From contig NZ_KQ948148.1 of the NCBI RefSeq assembly GCF_001513955.1, positions 174,418 through 238,417 of the forward strand: 64,000 nt of DNA, read 5' to 3'. Made by a program: the position numbers and the translations under genes. Source of the stretch: Streptomyces pseudovenezuelae. Lineage in GTDB: Bacteria > Actinomycetota > Actinomycetes > Streptomycetales > Streptomycetaceae. Positions 1 through 8,258 of this stretch are shown here, piece after piece. Every line of letters begins with the position of its first letter. The stretch's first letter is position 1. The notes under the pieces were generated by a model, which saw nothing but the letters and a program-made list of their open reading frames with translations, made no database searches and was not told the DNA's origin.

Positions 1-2
1 TG

Positions 3-647
3 GAACTCGACGGCGACGTGGTCCGTTTGATGGTCACCGGCCCCTTCACGGACGCCGACCTGGGGGTCGCCTGCTACCACTCCAAGACCGGAGCGGTGGA
101 GCTGTGCCTGAACCACCTGGTGGACGGCCCCGGCGAGTATGTCGTGGTGGACATGACGGCGGGCTCCGACTCCTTCGCCTCCGGCATGTTCACCCGCTTC
201 GACATCACGTTCCTCGTCGCCGAGCCGACCCGGAAGGGGGTCTCCGTCTATCGCCAGTACAAGGAGTACGCCCGCGACTTCGGCGTCGTCCTGAAAGTCG
301 TCGGCAACAAGGTGCAGGGCCAGGACGACCTCGACTTCCTCCGCGCCGAAGTCGGGGACGACCTGCTGGTGACGGTCGGGCACTCCGACTGGGTGCGGGC
401 CCTGGAGAAGGGCCGGCCGCCCCGGTTCGCGCTCCTGGAGGACGTCAACCGGCGCGCCCTGCAGCGGCTGCGCACCGCGACCGACGCGACGTACGACCTT
501 CGCGACGGTCAGCGCTACACCCGGCAGATGGTGCACTTCCATCTGAAGAACGCCCAGGCCTGGGGCAACGAGCGCACCGGGGCCGACCTGGCGGCGCAGA
601 TCGACCCCGCGTTCGTGCTCGGCGAGAGCGCGGTGGCGGCCGTCTGA
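3..647 (+). CDS. CooC/MinD-like P-loop ATPase, 3' part
   Basis: The reading frame is open from base 3 to the stop at 645-647, so the N-terminus lies left of the window. The visible part reads like the C-terminal two thirds of a deviant-Walker P-loop ATPase of the CooC/MinD type: a VDMTAG segment (Walker-B-like), then a strand of the form FLVAEPTRKGV, then the nucleotide-base-binding VVGNKVQGQDD segment. The Walker A loop itself is not in the window. CooC-type proteins use ATP to mature metal enzymes, but no partner is visible here and the role is unknown. An ATG at 18 is internal to this frame and should not be taken as the start. The gene converges with the lipoprotein gene that follows. Confidence 0.7.
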   Translation, partial: ELDGDVVRLMVTGPFTDADLGVACYHSKTGAVELCLNHLVDGPGEYVVVDMTAGSDSFASGMFTRFDITFLVAEPTRKGVSVYRQYKEYARDFGVVLKVVGNKVQGQDDLDFLRAEVGDDLLVTVGHSDWVRALEKGRPPRFALLEDVNRRALQRLRTATDATYDLRDGQRYTRQMVHFHLKNAQAWGNERTGADLAAQIDPAFVLGESAVAAV

Positions 648-658
648 GGACGGCCGCC
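635..658. terminator. Hairpin over the stop codon between convergent genes
   Basis: A perfect 10-bp inverted repeat (GGCGGCCGTC, loop TGAG, GACGGCCGCC). The loop contains the TGA stop of the upstream gene. There is no T-run, as is common in Streptomyces, and it could act in both directions since the genes converge. Confidence 0.6.
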
Positions 659-665
659 GAGGCGC

Positions 666-1943
666 CTACTGCTTCTTGGCCGCCGGCGCCCCCGGGACAC
701 CCTTCGGCGCCGGGGCCGGCCGGCCGGACAGGAAGGCCGGCCAGCCCTGCTTCGGCGCCTCGCCGACGCCCAGGGCACGCAGCTTCTCCAGGGTGTTCGG
801 GTCCTGCGCGTCCAGCCAGTCGGCGAGCTGCCGGAAGGAGACGCAGCGCACGTCGGGCTTGTTGCACACCTGCTCGACGGTCTCCTCGACGGCACGCATG
901 TAGGTGCCGCCGTTCCAGGACTCGAAGTGGTTGCCGATGATCAGAGGCGCGCGGTTGCCGTCGTAGGCCCGGTGGAAGCCCTTGAGGAGGCCCTCGCGCA
1001 TCTGGTCGCCCCAGAACTCGCGCTTGGCGGGGTCGCCCTGGGTCTGGGTGCCGGACTGGTTGACCATGAAGTTGTAGTCCATGGTGAGCTGCTCGTAGGA
1101 GTGCCCGGGAAAGGGCACGAGCTGCATCGACAGGTCCCACAGACCCTGCTTCTTCTTCGGCCAGAGCTGCTCGTTGACCCCGCTGGTGTCATAGCGGAAG
1201 CCCAGCTCGCGGGCGGCCGTCATGAAGTTCTTCTGGCCCTCCAGGCAGGGGGTGCGGGCGCCGATGAGCTCCTTGTCGTAGTCGAAGGGCAGCGGGGAGG
1301 CCTTCGACATCCCGGTGTTGGTCTTCCAGGACTTGACGAACTTCTTCGCCTGGGCGATCTCGTCCTTCCACTCCTCGACCGACCACTGGCCGACCCCGCC
1401 GCCGCTGCCACAGAAGTGACCGTTGAAGTGGGTGCCGATCTCGTTTCCCTCCAGCCACGCGAGGCGCAGCTGCTTGACGGTGTCGGCGATGCCCTGCTCG
1501 TCGTTGAAGCCGATGTCGGAGCGGCCCGGGGAGTGCTGCGGCGGCTTGTACTCGGCGCGCTTGTTCTCCGGCAGCATGTACACGCCGCTCAGGAAGTACG
1601 TCATCGTCGCGTGGTTCGCCCTGGCGACCGCACGGAAGTGGGAGAACAGCTTCTGGCTGTCCTCGCCGGCGCCGTCCCAGGAGAACACCACGAACTGCGG
1701 GGGCTTCTCGCCGGGCTTGAGGCGCTGGGCTCCGGGCAGGTGCGGCTGGGCTCCGGTGTACGCGGTGGAACCGTCGCCGATCAGGCGGAACACCCGCTTG
1801 GGGGGTGCCTGGGCGGGCTTCGCCTTCAGCGGTCCCGCGGCTCCTCCGTCGGCCTCGTCGGTGCCGGTCGCGCAACCGGCGAGCGAGGCGGCGCAGACCG
1901 CGGCGACCACGGCTCCCGCGGCAATCCTGTGGGTGGCGGCCAT
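666..1943 (-). CDS. Polysaccharide-deacetylase-like lipoprotein
   Basis: Encodes 425 aa from ATG at 1943. The frame is open further upstream, but this start gives a clean lipoprotein signal: basic MAATHR, a hydrophobic stretch and lipobox LAGC with Cys24. The mature protein has NodB-fold marks: an FSWDG motif with the putative catalytic or metal Asp at about residue 90, and EIGTHFNGH with His172 and His176 in the HxxxH metal position. A long C-terminal half follows, ending in a Pro/Ala/Lys tail. It probably sits on the outer face of the membrane and may deacetylate a cell-wall or secreted glycan. The substrate cannot be read from the sequence. It is transcribed away from the SulP gene across a 297-bp AT-richer intergenic stretch that probably holds both promoters. 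Confidence 0.8.
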   Translation of the reverse strand: MAATHRIAAGAVVAAVCAASLAGCATGTDEADGGAAGPLKAKPAQAPPKRVFRLIGDGSTAYTGAQPHLPGAQRLKPGEKPPQFVVFSWDGAGEDSQKLFSHFRAVARANHATMTYFLSGVYMLPENKRAEYKPPQHSPGRSDIGFNDEQGIADTVKQLRLAWLEGNEIGTHFNGHFCGSGGGVGQWSVEEWKDEIAQAKKFVKSWKTNTGMSKASPLPFDYDKELIGARTPCLEGQKNFMTAARELGFRYDTSGVNEQLWPKKKQGLWDLSMQLVPFPGHSYEQLTMDYNFMVNQSGTQTQGDPAKREFWGDQMREGLLKGFHRAYDGNRAPLIIGNHFESWNGGTYMRAVEETVEQVCNKPDVRCVSFRQLADWLDAQDPNTLEKLRALGVGEAPKQGWPAFLSGRPAPAPKGVPGAPAAKKQ

Positions 1944-2240
1944 GTTCCGCCCACCTTCTTCCTTCTCTCGGGGCAACGACAGCGCCGTCAAGTTCGCACG
2001 GGCCCGAGAAGGAATTAGTACGACAAGCCGATGAAATTGCCACTTCACCTATTCAGGTGGGTCATTCACCCATTTGCCCGGAAAGCCTATGCCTGCCCTT
2101 TACTCTGCATTACGATCCATTTACCGAGCGTTGATTCATCCCGCCGCTGCACGCCGTGACCCACGGCCGCGACCCGACCCCCGCCATCGACGGGGGACCA
2201 CCTGTTCCGCGACCGCGCTGCCCCGGAGGAGACGGGAAAT

Positions 2241-4652
2241 ATGTCAGCCTGTGTTCCCACCCGAGCCACCGACCCCAGCGACTCGCACCACGCGAGGCGC
2301 ATCCACCCTTCCCACAGCCCCCCGCCGACCCCGCCCCGCCGCTTCCGTGTCGCGGGCGCCGACGTGTCGGCCTCGATCGCGGTCTTCCTGATCGCCCTGC
2401 CCCTGTCGCTGGGCATCGCCCTCGCCACCGGCGCGCCCCTCCAGGCCGGTCTCGTGGCCGCCGCCGTCGGAGGGATCGTCGCCGGCCGGCTGGGCGGCTG
2501 CCCGCTCCAGGTCAGCGGTCCCGCCGCCGGACTCACCGTGGTCACCGCCGACCTGATCCACCGCTACGGCTGGCGGACGACCTGCGCCATCACCGTGCTC
2601 GCCGGAGTGGTCCAACTCGGCCTCGGCTGCCTGCGGGTGGCCCGTACCGCGCTCGCCGTCAGTCCCGCGATCGTGCACGGCATGCTGGCCGGCATCGGCG
2701 TCACCATCGCCGTCGCCCAGTTGCACATCGTTCTCGGCGGTACCCCGCAGAGCGCCGTTCTCGACAACCTCCGCGCCCTGCCCGCCCAGTTGGCACGTCT
2801 GCAGCCCGCCGCGGTCTCGGTGAGCGCGCTGACCCTGGGGCTGCTCTTCCTGTGGCCGCGTGTCCCGGGCCGGGCGGGCCACCTCCTGCGCAAAATCCCG
2901 GCCCCGCTCGTGGCCGTCGCCGGAGCCACCACCGTCGCCTCCCTCGCCGGGCTGGCCGTGCCGAAGGTCGACCTGCCGTCCTGGAGCAGCCATGCCCTGG
3001 CGGGACTGCCCGAAGGTCCCGTGCTGGGGCTTACCGCCGCCGTGCTCACCACCACGCTGGTGTGCAGCGTGCAGTCGCTGCTGGGTGCGGTGGCCGTCGA
3101 CAAGCTGGCGGCGGGACGCCCCGACCTGATCGCCGCGAGCCCCGCTCCAGGTGGCCGTGCCCGGGTCGGCCGCTCCGACCTGGACCGCGAGCTGCTCGGA
3201 CAGGGCGCCGCCAACATCGTCTCCGGCGCCCTGGGCGGACTGCCCGTCGCCGGTGTGGCCGTGCGCAGTTCGGCGAACGTCCAGGCGGGTGCCGTCAGCC
3301 GGAACTCCACGATGCTGCACGGCGTTCTCGTGGTGATCGCCGCGCTGCTGATGGTCCCGGTCCTCGAGTTCATCCCGCTCGCCTCGCTCGCCGCGCTGGT
3401 GATGGCCGTCGGCGTCCAGATGGTGTCCCTGCACCACATCCGCACGGTGACCCGCCACCGCGAGGTCCTGGTCTACGCCGTCACCACCCTCGGCGTGGTC
3501 GTGTTCGGGGTCCTGGAGGGGGTGACACTCGGGATCGCCGTCGCCGTCGCCGTCTCCCTGCACCGCCTCACCCGCACCCGGATCACGCACTGCGAGAGGG
3601 AAGGAGTCCATCATGTACACGTACGCGGGCAGTTGACGTTCCTCGCGGTCCCCCGGCTCAGCCGGGCCCTGCATCTCGTCCCCCAGGGGGCGGCCGCCGT
3701 GGTGGAGCTGGACGGTTCGTTCATGGACCACGCGGCGTACGAAGCGCTGCAGGACTGGCAGAAGACGCACACCGCGCAGGGCGGTTCCGTCGAGCTGACC
3801 GGGCGCAGACCGGGGACGCGCATCGCCGAGCCGTCCGACTCCGCCCACTGCCGCTGCCGTCCCTGGACGGCCTGGCGCAACCACCAGTGCGAGCGTCCGT
3901 ACACCGCCCAGTCCGCCGGACAGCCCGGTGCGTCCGGCGAGCCCTGTGCCGCGCAGGCTCCGGGCGCGCCCCGCGAGTCGAGCGGGCAGGAACTGGCGCG
4001 TGGCATCAGCGCGTTCCAGCGCAACACCGCGCCGATCGTGCGCGGTGAGCTGGCCCGGTTGGCGCGCGAGGGCCAGCAGCCGGACCAGCTCTTCCTCACC
4101 TGCGCCGACTCACGGCTGGTCACCTCGATGATCACCTCCAGTGGTCCGGGCGACCTGTTCGTGGTGCGCAATGTGGGCAACCTCGTTCCCCTGCCCGGTG
4201 CGGAGAGCGGGGACGACTCGGTGGCGGCCGCGATCGAGTACGCGGTGGACGTGCTGAAGGTGCGCTCCATCACGGTGTGCGGGCACTCCGGCTGCGGAGC
4301 CATGCAGGCGCTGCTCAACTCCGAGCCGGGCGACGCCCGGACCCCGCTGAAGCGGTGGCTGCGGCACGGACTGCCCAGCCTGGAGCGGATGGCCGACGGC
4401 AGCGGGCCCTCGGCCAGGCTTGCCGGGCGGGCACCCGCCGACGCGGTCGAGCAGCTCTGCCTGACCAATGTGGTGCAGCAGTTGGAGCATCTGAGCGCCC
4501 ATGACGCGGTCGCCCGCGCCCTGCAAGCAGGGGAGCTGGAGCTGCACGGGATGTACTTCCACGTGGGCGAGGCCCAGGCGTACCTGCTCACCGAGGCGGA
4601 CGGGGACGGGCTGTTCGGCCATGTGGAGGCGGCGGCGGACCTGCCGGCGTGA
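2241..4652 (+). CDS. SulP anion transporter fused to STAS and beta-carbonic anhydrase
   Basis: An 803-aa fusion with a strong RBS (GGAGGAG) 5' of ATG 2241. About residues 35-450 are a SulP transporter with many hydrophobic helices. Residues ~455-540 resemble a STAS domain. The remainder is a beta-class carbonic anhydrase with an intact zinc site: Cys621-x-Asp623-Ser-Arg625 and His682-x-x-Cys685. SulP proteins move sulfate or bicarbonate. Fusion to a carbonic anhydrase that interconverts CO2 and bicarbonate suggests that bicarbonate is the substrate here, which is inference from the architecture. The protein would be in the cytoplasmic membrane with the enzyme inside. Such fusions are known in actinobacteria, so this is not new in itself. 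A strong terminator hairpin follows directly. Confidence 0.93.
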   Translation: MSACVPTRATDPSDSHHARRIHPSHSPPPTPPRRFRVAGADVSASIAVFLIALPLSLGIALATGAPLQAGLVAAAVGGIVAGRLGGCPLQVSGPAAGLTVVTADLIHRYGWRTTCAITVLAGVVQLGLGCLRVARTALAVSPAIVHGMLAGIGVTIAVAQLHIVLGGTPQSAVLDNLRALPAQLARLQPAAVSVSALTLGLLFLWPRVPGRAGHLLRKIPAPLVAVAGATTVASLAGLAVPKVDLPSWSSHALAGLPEGPVLGLTAAVLTTTLVCSVQSLLGAVAVDKLAAGRPDLIAASPAPGGRARVGRSDLDRELLGQGAANIVSGALGGLPVAGVAVRSSANVQAGAVSRNSTMLHGVLVVIAALLMVPVLEFIPLASLAALVMAVGVQMVSLHHIRTVTRHREVLVYAVTTLGVVVFGVLEGVTLGIAVAVAVSLHRLTRTRITHCEREGVHHVHVRGQLTFLAVPRLSRALHLVPQGAAAVVELDGSFMDHAAYEALQDWQKTHTAQGGSVELTGRRPGTRIAEPSDSAHCRCRPWTAWRNHQCERPYTAQSAGQPGASGEPCAAQAPGAPRESSGQELARGISAFQRNTAPIVRGELARLAREGQQPDQLFLTCADSRLVTSMITSSGPGDLFVVRNVGNLVPLPGAESGDDSVAAAIEYAVDVLKVRSITVCGHSGCGAMQALLNSEPGDARTPLKRWLRHGLPSLERMADGSGPSARLAGRAPADAVEQLCLTNVVQQLEHLSAHDAVARALQAGELELHGMYFHVGEAQAYLLTEADGDGLFGHVEAAADLPA

Positions 4653-4660
4653 GTCTCACG

Positions 4661-4693
4661 GGTGTGCGGCCCCTCCCGTCGGGGCCGCACACC
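4661..4693. terminator. Strong hairpin after the SulP-carbonic anhydrase gene
   Basis: A perfect 13-bp stem (GGTGTGCGGCCCC / GGGGCCGCACACC) with a 7-base loop, between two convergent stop codons. No T-run follows, and it probably serves both directions. Confidence 0.8.
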
Positions 4694-4731
4694 ACCTGCC
4701 CGGTGCCGGGAAGTCCGGGACCTGCCGGGCG

Positions 4732-5304
4732 CTAGGAACTCCGGGACCTGTCCGGCGTCGGCTTCACCGGGACACAGGGCTCGACGTCGGCCTCGGTCGG
4801 GTAGACGTCGACCCGGTGCGGGTCCGCCCCGTCGTTGAAGTTCACGAAGACCAGCACGTTGCCGCGGTGCAGGGTGATCTTCCGAGCCCAGTGGAAGGTG
4901 AAGATCGGGACGCGTTGACCCTCGCGGTCGTGTGACCAGATCACGGTGTCCCCCTCGCAGATGTAGCCGGAACGCAGGATCTGCACGTCCACCTCGATGC
5001 CGTTCGGGCGCAGCTGCCGTGCGAGCTCGCGCTGGTCGTCGACGTCGATGTACTGCTCGTTGGCGGTGAGCGTGACGGTTCCGTCGTCATGGCGCTCCAG
5101 CGCATACGCCGGGGACTCCGCCGGCGTCCCCGGCACCGCCACCACCGCGAACCCGGCCGCCGCGCAGAGCCCCGCGGCGAGCGCGAGCCGGCGGCCGGTG
5201 AGCAGCGGGCGCCGTACGGCGGGCATCGGCGCGGACTCCCGCTGCTCGATCTCCCCCTGCAGCTCCGCCAGCAGCCGGTCCTCGAACGTCGTCCTGGTCG
5301 TCAT
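4732..5304 (-). CDS. Membrane protein coupled to an ECF sigma factor
   Basis: Encodes 190 aa. Its ATG overlaps the stop of the sigma factor gene (ATGA at 5301-5304), so the two are translationally coupled. The N-terminal ~45 residues are charged and begin MTTRTTFEDRLLAEL. One membrane span follows (LALAAGLCAAAGFAVVAV), then an extracytoplasmic domain of ~120 residues with two Cys. The position suggests a partner or anti-sigma factor. However, there is no zinc anti-sigma HxxxCxxC motif and no obvious sigma-binding domain, so this assignment rests on context only. An alternative is a signal-sensing membrane protein that is merely co-expressed. Confidence 0.75.
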   Translation of the reverse strand: MTTRTTFEDRLLAELQGEIEQRESAPMPAVRRPLLTGRRLALAAGLCAAAGFAVVAVPGTPAESPAYALERHDDGTVTLTANEQYIDVDDQRELARQLRPNGIEVDVQILRSGYICEGDTVIWSHDREGQRVPIFTFHWARKITLHRGNVLVFVNFNDGADPHRVDVYPTEADVEPCVPVKPTPDRSRSS

Positions 5305-5906
5305 GCCGCTCCCCCGCTTCCTTCCGTGACGTACGACAGGGAGCTGCCGTACGGCTCCCCGCCCGGTGATTCCGCCTGCTCCCGCAGTGACCTGCGCGCC
5401 CTGTGCAGCCGTACACGTGCCGCCACCTGGCTGATCCCCAACGCCGTGGCCGCCTCGGAAACCGTCAACTCGTCGACCGCGACCAGTTCCAGGACGGCTC
5501 TCTCCCCCGCCGGGAGCCTGTCCAGTGCGGCCAGGGCGCGGCGGCCCGGGCTCTGCGCGTCGAGCTTGTCCTCCAGGCGGGCGATGTCGTCGGGCTCCAG
5601 CAGCCGCCGGCCCGAGATGCGCCGGTCGCGGTCGGTCTCGCGGGCGACCCTTCGGCGCTCCCCGGCGACCACGTTGCGCGCGATGCCGTACAGCCATGCC
5701 CGCTCGCTGCCCCGGGACGGGCGGTAGGTGTGGGCGGAGTCCAGGACCGCCAGGAAGATCTCGGCCGTCAGGTCGGCGACGGTGTGCGGATCCGCGACAC
5801 GCCGGGCCAGGAAAGACGTCATGGCGTCCACATGGCGCCGGTAGAACTCTTCGAAGAGCTGTGGGTCGCGGGCCGCGGCCCGCGGTCCACCCCGTATCCC
5901 GTCCAC
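5301..5906 (-). CDS. ECF-family RNA polymerase sigma factor
   Basis: Encodes 201 aa from GTG 5906, preceded by a GGAAGGGAG RBS. Sigma-70 region 2 spans about residues 15-85 (with a RAWLYGIARN segment). Sigma region 4 spans about 130-185, with an HTH read as SEAATALGISQVAARVRLHRAR. A variable linker joins the two and there is no C-terminal extension. The protein should direct RNA polymerase to a dedicated promoter set. Regulation is probably through the coupled membrane protein that follows. It is divergent from acs across a ~245-bp region. The regulon cannot be deduced from the window. Confidence 0.9.
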   Translation of the reverse strand: MDGIRGGPRAAARDPQLFEEFYRRHVDAMTSFLARRVADPHTVADLTAEIFLAVLDSAHTYRPSRGSERAWLYGIARNVVAGERRRVARETDRDRRISGRRLLEPDDIARLEDKLDAQSPGRRALAALDRLPAGERAVLELVAVDELTVSEAATALGISQVAARVRLHRARRSLREQAESPGGEPYGSSLSYVTEGSGGAA

Positions 5907-6051
5907 TCGGGCTCCCTTCCGATCGCGCGCCGGTGGGTCGGCGGCGCCTCACCCGTACTTGGGCGGGAGTGTGAAAGGCGTTACAGGCGCTGAACTCCGC
6001 CTGGTCGGCGTACGTGGGTACGGATGACCACGGCCGACGGACTCGACCGCT

Positions 6052-6067
6052 ACAGGTCTAAACCAAT
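6052..6067. promoter_or_regulatory. DasR-type operator (dre-like) upstream of acs
   Basis: The sequence ACAGGTCTAAACCAAT matches 13 of 16 positions of the Streptomyces DasR consensus as I remember it (ACTGGTCTAGACCACT). It lies 85 bp upstream of the acs start. DasR is the GntR-type GlcNAc-responsive regulator. The match is seen in the sequence; binding is inferred. Confidence 0.5.
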
Positions 6068-6151
6068 TTTCGGTCGACCCTTGTCATCGCACCCCCGGTC
6101 TGATGAGCTGTGGCCTGGGACACAACGGACAACCTGGGAAAGGCAGATGCC

Positions 6152-8110
6152 GTGAGCAACGAAAGCCTGGCCAACCTGCTCAAGGAAGAGCGCAGGTTCG
6201 CACCCCCCGCCGACCTGGCCGCAGGCGCCAACGTCACGGCGGAGGCGTATGAGCAGGCCAAGGCTGACCGGCTCGGTTTCTGGGCCGAGCAGGCCCGCCG
6301 ACTGAGCTGGGCCAAGGAGCCGACCGAGACCCTGGACTGGTCGAACCCGCCGTTCGCCAAGTGGTTCCAGGACGGCGAGCTCAACGTGGCGTACAACTGC
6401 GTCGACCGGCATGTCGAGGCGGGGCACGGCGACCGGGTCGCCATCCACTTCGAGGGCGAGCCGGGCGACAGCCGCGCGATCACCTACGCCGAGCTCAAGG
6501 ACGAGGTCTCCAAGGCCGCGAACGCCCTGCTGGAGCTGGGAGTCCGCAAGGGCGACCGGGTCGCCGTCTACATGCCGATGATCCCCGAGACTGCGGTCGC
6601 GATGCTCGCGTGCGCGCGGATCGGCGCGGCCCACTCCGTGGTCTTCGGCGGATTCTCGGCGGACGCCCTCGCCACGCGCATCCAGGACGCCGACGCCAAG
6701 GTCGTCATCACCTCCGACGGCGGCTACCGGCGCGGCAAGCCGTCCGCGCTCAAGCCGGCCGTCGACGAGGCCGCCGACAAGGCGGGCAATGTGGAGCACG
6801 TGCTCGTGGTCCGCCGCACCGGCCAGGAGGTCGCCTGGAACGACGACCGGGACGTGTGGTGGCACGAGATCGTCGAACGGCAGTCCGCCGAGCACGCCCC
6901 CGAGGCGTTCAACGCCGAGCAGCCGCTGTTCATCCTGTACACGTCCGGCACGACGGGTAAGCCCAAGGGCATCCTGCACACCTCCGGCGGCTACCTCACC
7001 CAGGCCGCGTACACCCACCACGCCGTCTTCGACCTCAAGCCGGAGACCGATGTCTACTGGTGCACGGCCGACGTCGGCTGGGTGACCGGGCACTCGTACA
7101 TCGTCTACGGCCCGCTCGCCAACGGTGCCACCCAGGTCATGTACGAGGGCACGCCGGACACCCCGCACCAGGGCCGCTTCTGGGAGATCGTCCAGAAGTA
7201 CGGGGTGACGATCCTGTACACGGCGCCCACCGCCATTCGTACGTTCATGAAGTGGGGCGACGACATCCCCGCGAAGTTCGATCTCAGCAGCCTGCGGGTG
7301 CTGGGCTCGGTGGGCGAGCCGATCAACCCCGAGGCGTGGATCTGGTACCGCAAGCACATCGGCGCCGACCGGACGCCGATCGTGGACACCTGGTGGCAGA
7401 CCGAGACCGGCGCGATGATGATCTCCCCGCTGCCGGGGGTGACCGCGACCAAGCCCGGTTCCGCGCAGACGCCGCTGCCCGGCATCTCCGCCACCGTCGT
7501 CGACGACGAGGCGAACGAGGTCCCGAACGGCGGAGGCGGCTACCTCGTCCTCACCGAGCCGTGGCCGTCGATGCTGCGCACCATCTGGGGCGACGACCAG
7601 CGCTTCCTCGACACGTACTGGTCGCGCTTCGAGGGCAGGTACTTCGCCGGTGACGGGGCGAAGAAGGACGACGACGGCGACATCTGGCTGCTGGGCCGCG
7701 TCGACGACGTCATGCTGGTCTCCGGCCACAACATCTCCACCACCGAGGTCGAATCCGCGCTCGTCTCGCACCCCTCGGTCGCCGAGGCGGCCGTCGTCGG
7801 TGCCGCGGACGAGACGACCGGGCAGGCCATCGTCGCCTTCGTGATCCTGCGCGGCACGGCGAACGCCGAGGACGAGAACCTCGTCGCCGACCTGCGCAAC
7901 CACGTGGGCGCCACCCTCGGCCCGATCGCCAAGCCGCAGCGGATCCTGCCGGTGGCCGAGCTGCCCAAGACCCGCTCCGGCAAGATCATGCGCCGTCTGC
8001 TGCGGGACGTCGCCGAGAACCGCCAGCTGGGTGACGTGACCACGCTGACGGACTCCACGGTCATGGACCTCATCCAGGCCAAGCTGCCGGCCGCGCCCAG
8101 CGAGGACTGA
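6152..8110 (+). CDS. acs: Acetyl-coenzyme A synthetase
   Basis: Encodes 652 aa, the usual Acs length, if GTG 6152 is used. That start has a GGAAAGG RBS, while the longer frame from 6110 has none. It activates acetate with ATP to acetyl-AMP and then forms acetyl-CoA in the cytoplasm. The adenylate-forming motif YTSGTTGKPKG starts at residue 263, WWQTETG is present, and the C-terminal PKTRSGKIMRR motif puts the catalytic, acetylation-regulated Lys at 611. A dre-like site upstream links it to GlcNAc/DasR control, since GlcNAc breakdown releases acetate. A strong terminator follows. Confidence 0.97.
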   Translation: MSNESLANLLKEERRFAPPADLAAGANVTAEAYEQAKADRLGFWAEQARRLSWAKEPTETLDWSNPPFAKWFQDGELNVAYNCVDRHVEAGHGDRVAIHFEGEPGDSRAITYAELKDEVSKAANALLELGVRKGDRVAVYMPMIPETAVAMLACARIGAAHSVVFGGFSADALATRIQDADAKVVITSDGGYRRGKPSALKPAVDEAADKAGNVEHVLVVRRTGQEVAWNDDRDVWWHEIVERQSAEHAPEAFNAEQPLFILYTSGTTGKPKGILHTSGGYLTQAAYTHHAVFDLKPETDVYWCTADVGWVTGHSYIVYGPLANGATQVMYEGTPDTPHQGRFWEIVQKYGVTILYTAPTAIRTFMKWGDDIPAKFDLSSLRVLGSVGEPINPEAWIWYRKHIGADRTPIVDTWWQTETGAMMISPLPGVTATKPGSAQTPLPGISATVVDDEANEVPNGGGGYLVLTEPWPSMLRTIWGDDQRFLDTYWSRFEGRYFAGDGAKKDDDGDIWLLGRVDDVMLVSGHNISTTEVESALVSHPSVAEAAVVGAADETTGQAIVAFVILRGTANAEDENLVADLRNHVGATLGPIAKPQRILPVAELPKTRSGKIMRRLLRDVAENRQLGDVTTLTDSTVMDLIQAKLPAAPSED

Positions 8111-8125
8111 CCGGCTCCGCACACA

Positions 8126-8163
8126 GGGGCGCCGGACGCGGAAGCGCGCCCGGCGCCCCTTTT
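8126..8163 (+). terminator. Intrinsic terminator of acs
   Basis: The stem GGGGCGCCGG / CCGGCGCCCC is followed by TTTT, which is the textbook form and uncommon in this GC-rich window. Confidence 0.88.
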
Positions 8164-8258
8164 AGGTAAACTAAGCAAAAGAGCGTGACCCTCAAGGTGT
8201 GCCGGGAAGTCTGGTCGGCGAGTAGTACTGCCCTGCCCACCGACCGGAGGTCCCCCTG

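Noticed and set aside
2244..3884. 546-aa open frame antisense to the SulP-carbonic anhydrase gene
   Set aside because: Shadow frame caused by GC-rich third positions; Gly/Asp/Gln/His-rich without domains, and the sense gene is certain.
6050..8122. 690-aa open frame antisense to acs
   Set aside because: Antisense to an unmistakable Acs; no start signal or family features.
8161..8180. TTAGGTAAACTAAG as an iron box (DtxR/DmdR site) before nhaA
   Set aside because: Only the first half matches the 19-bp consensus; the second half does not, and part of it is the terminator T-run.
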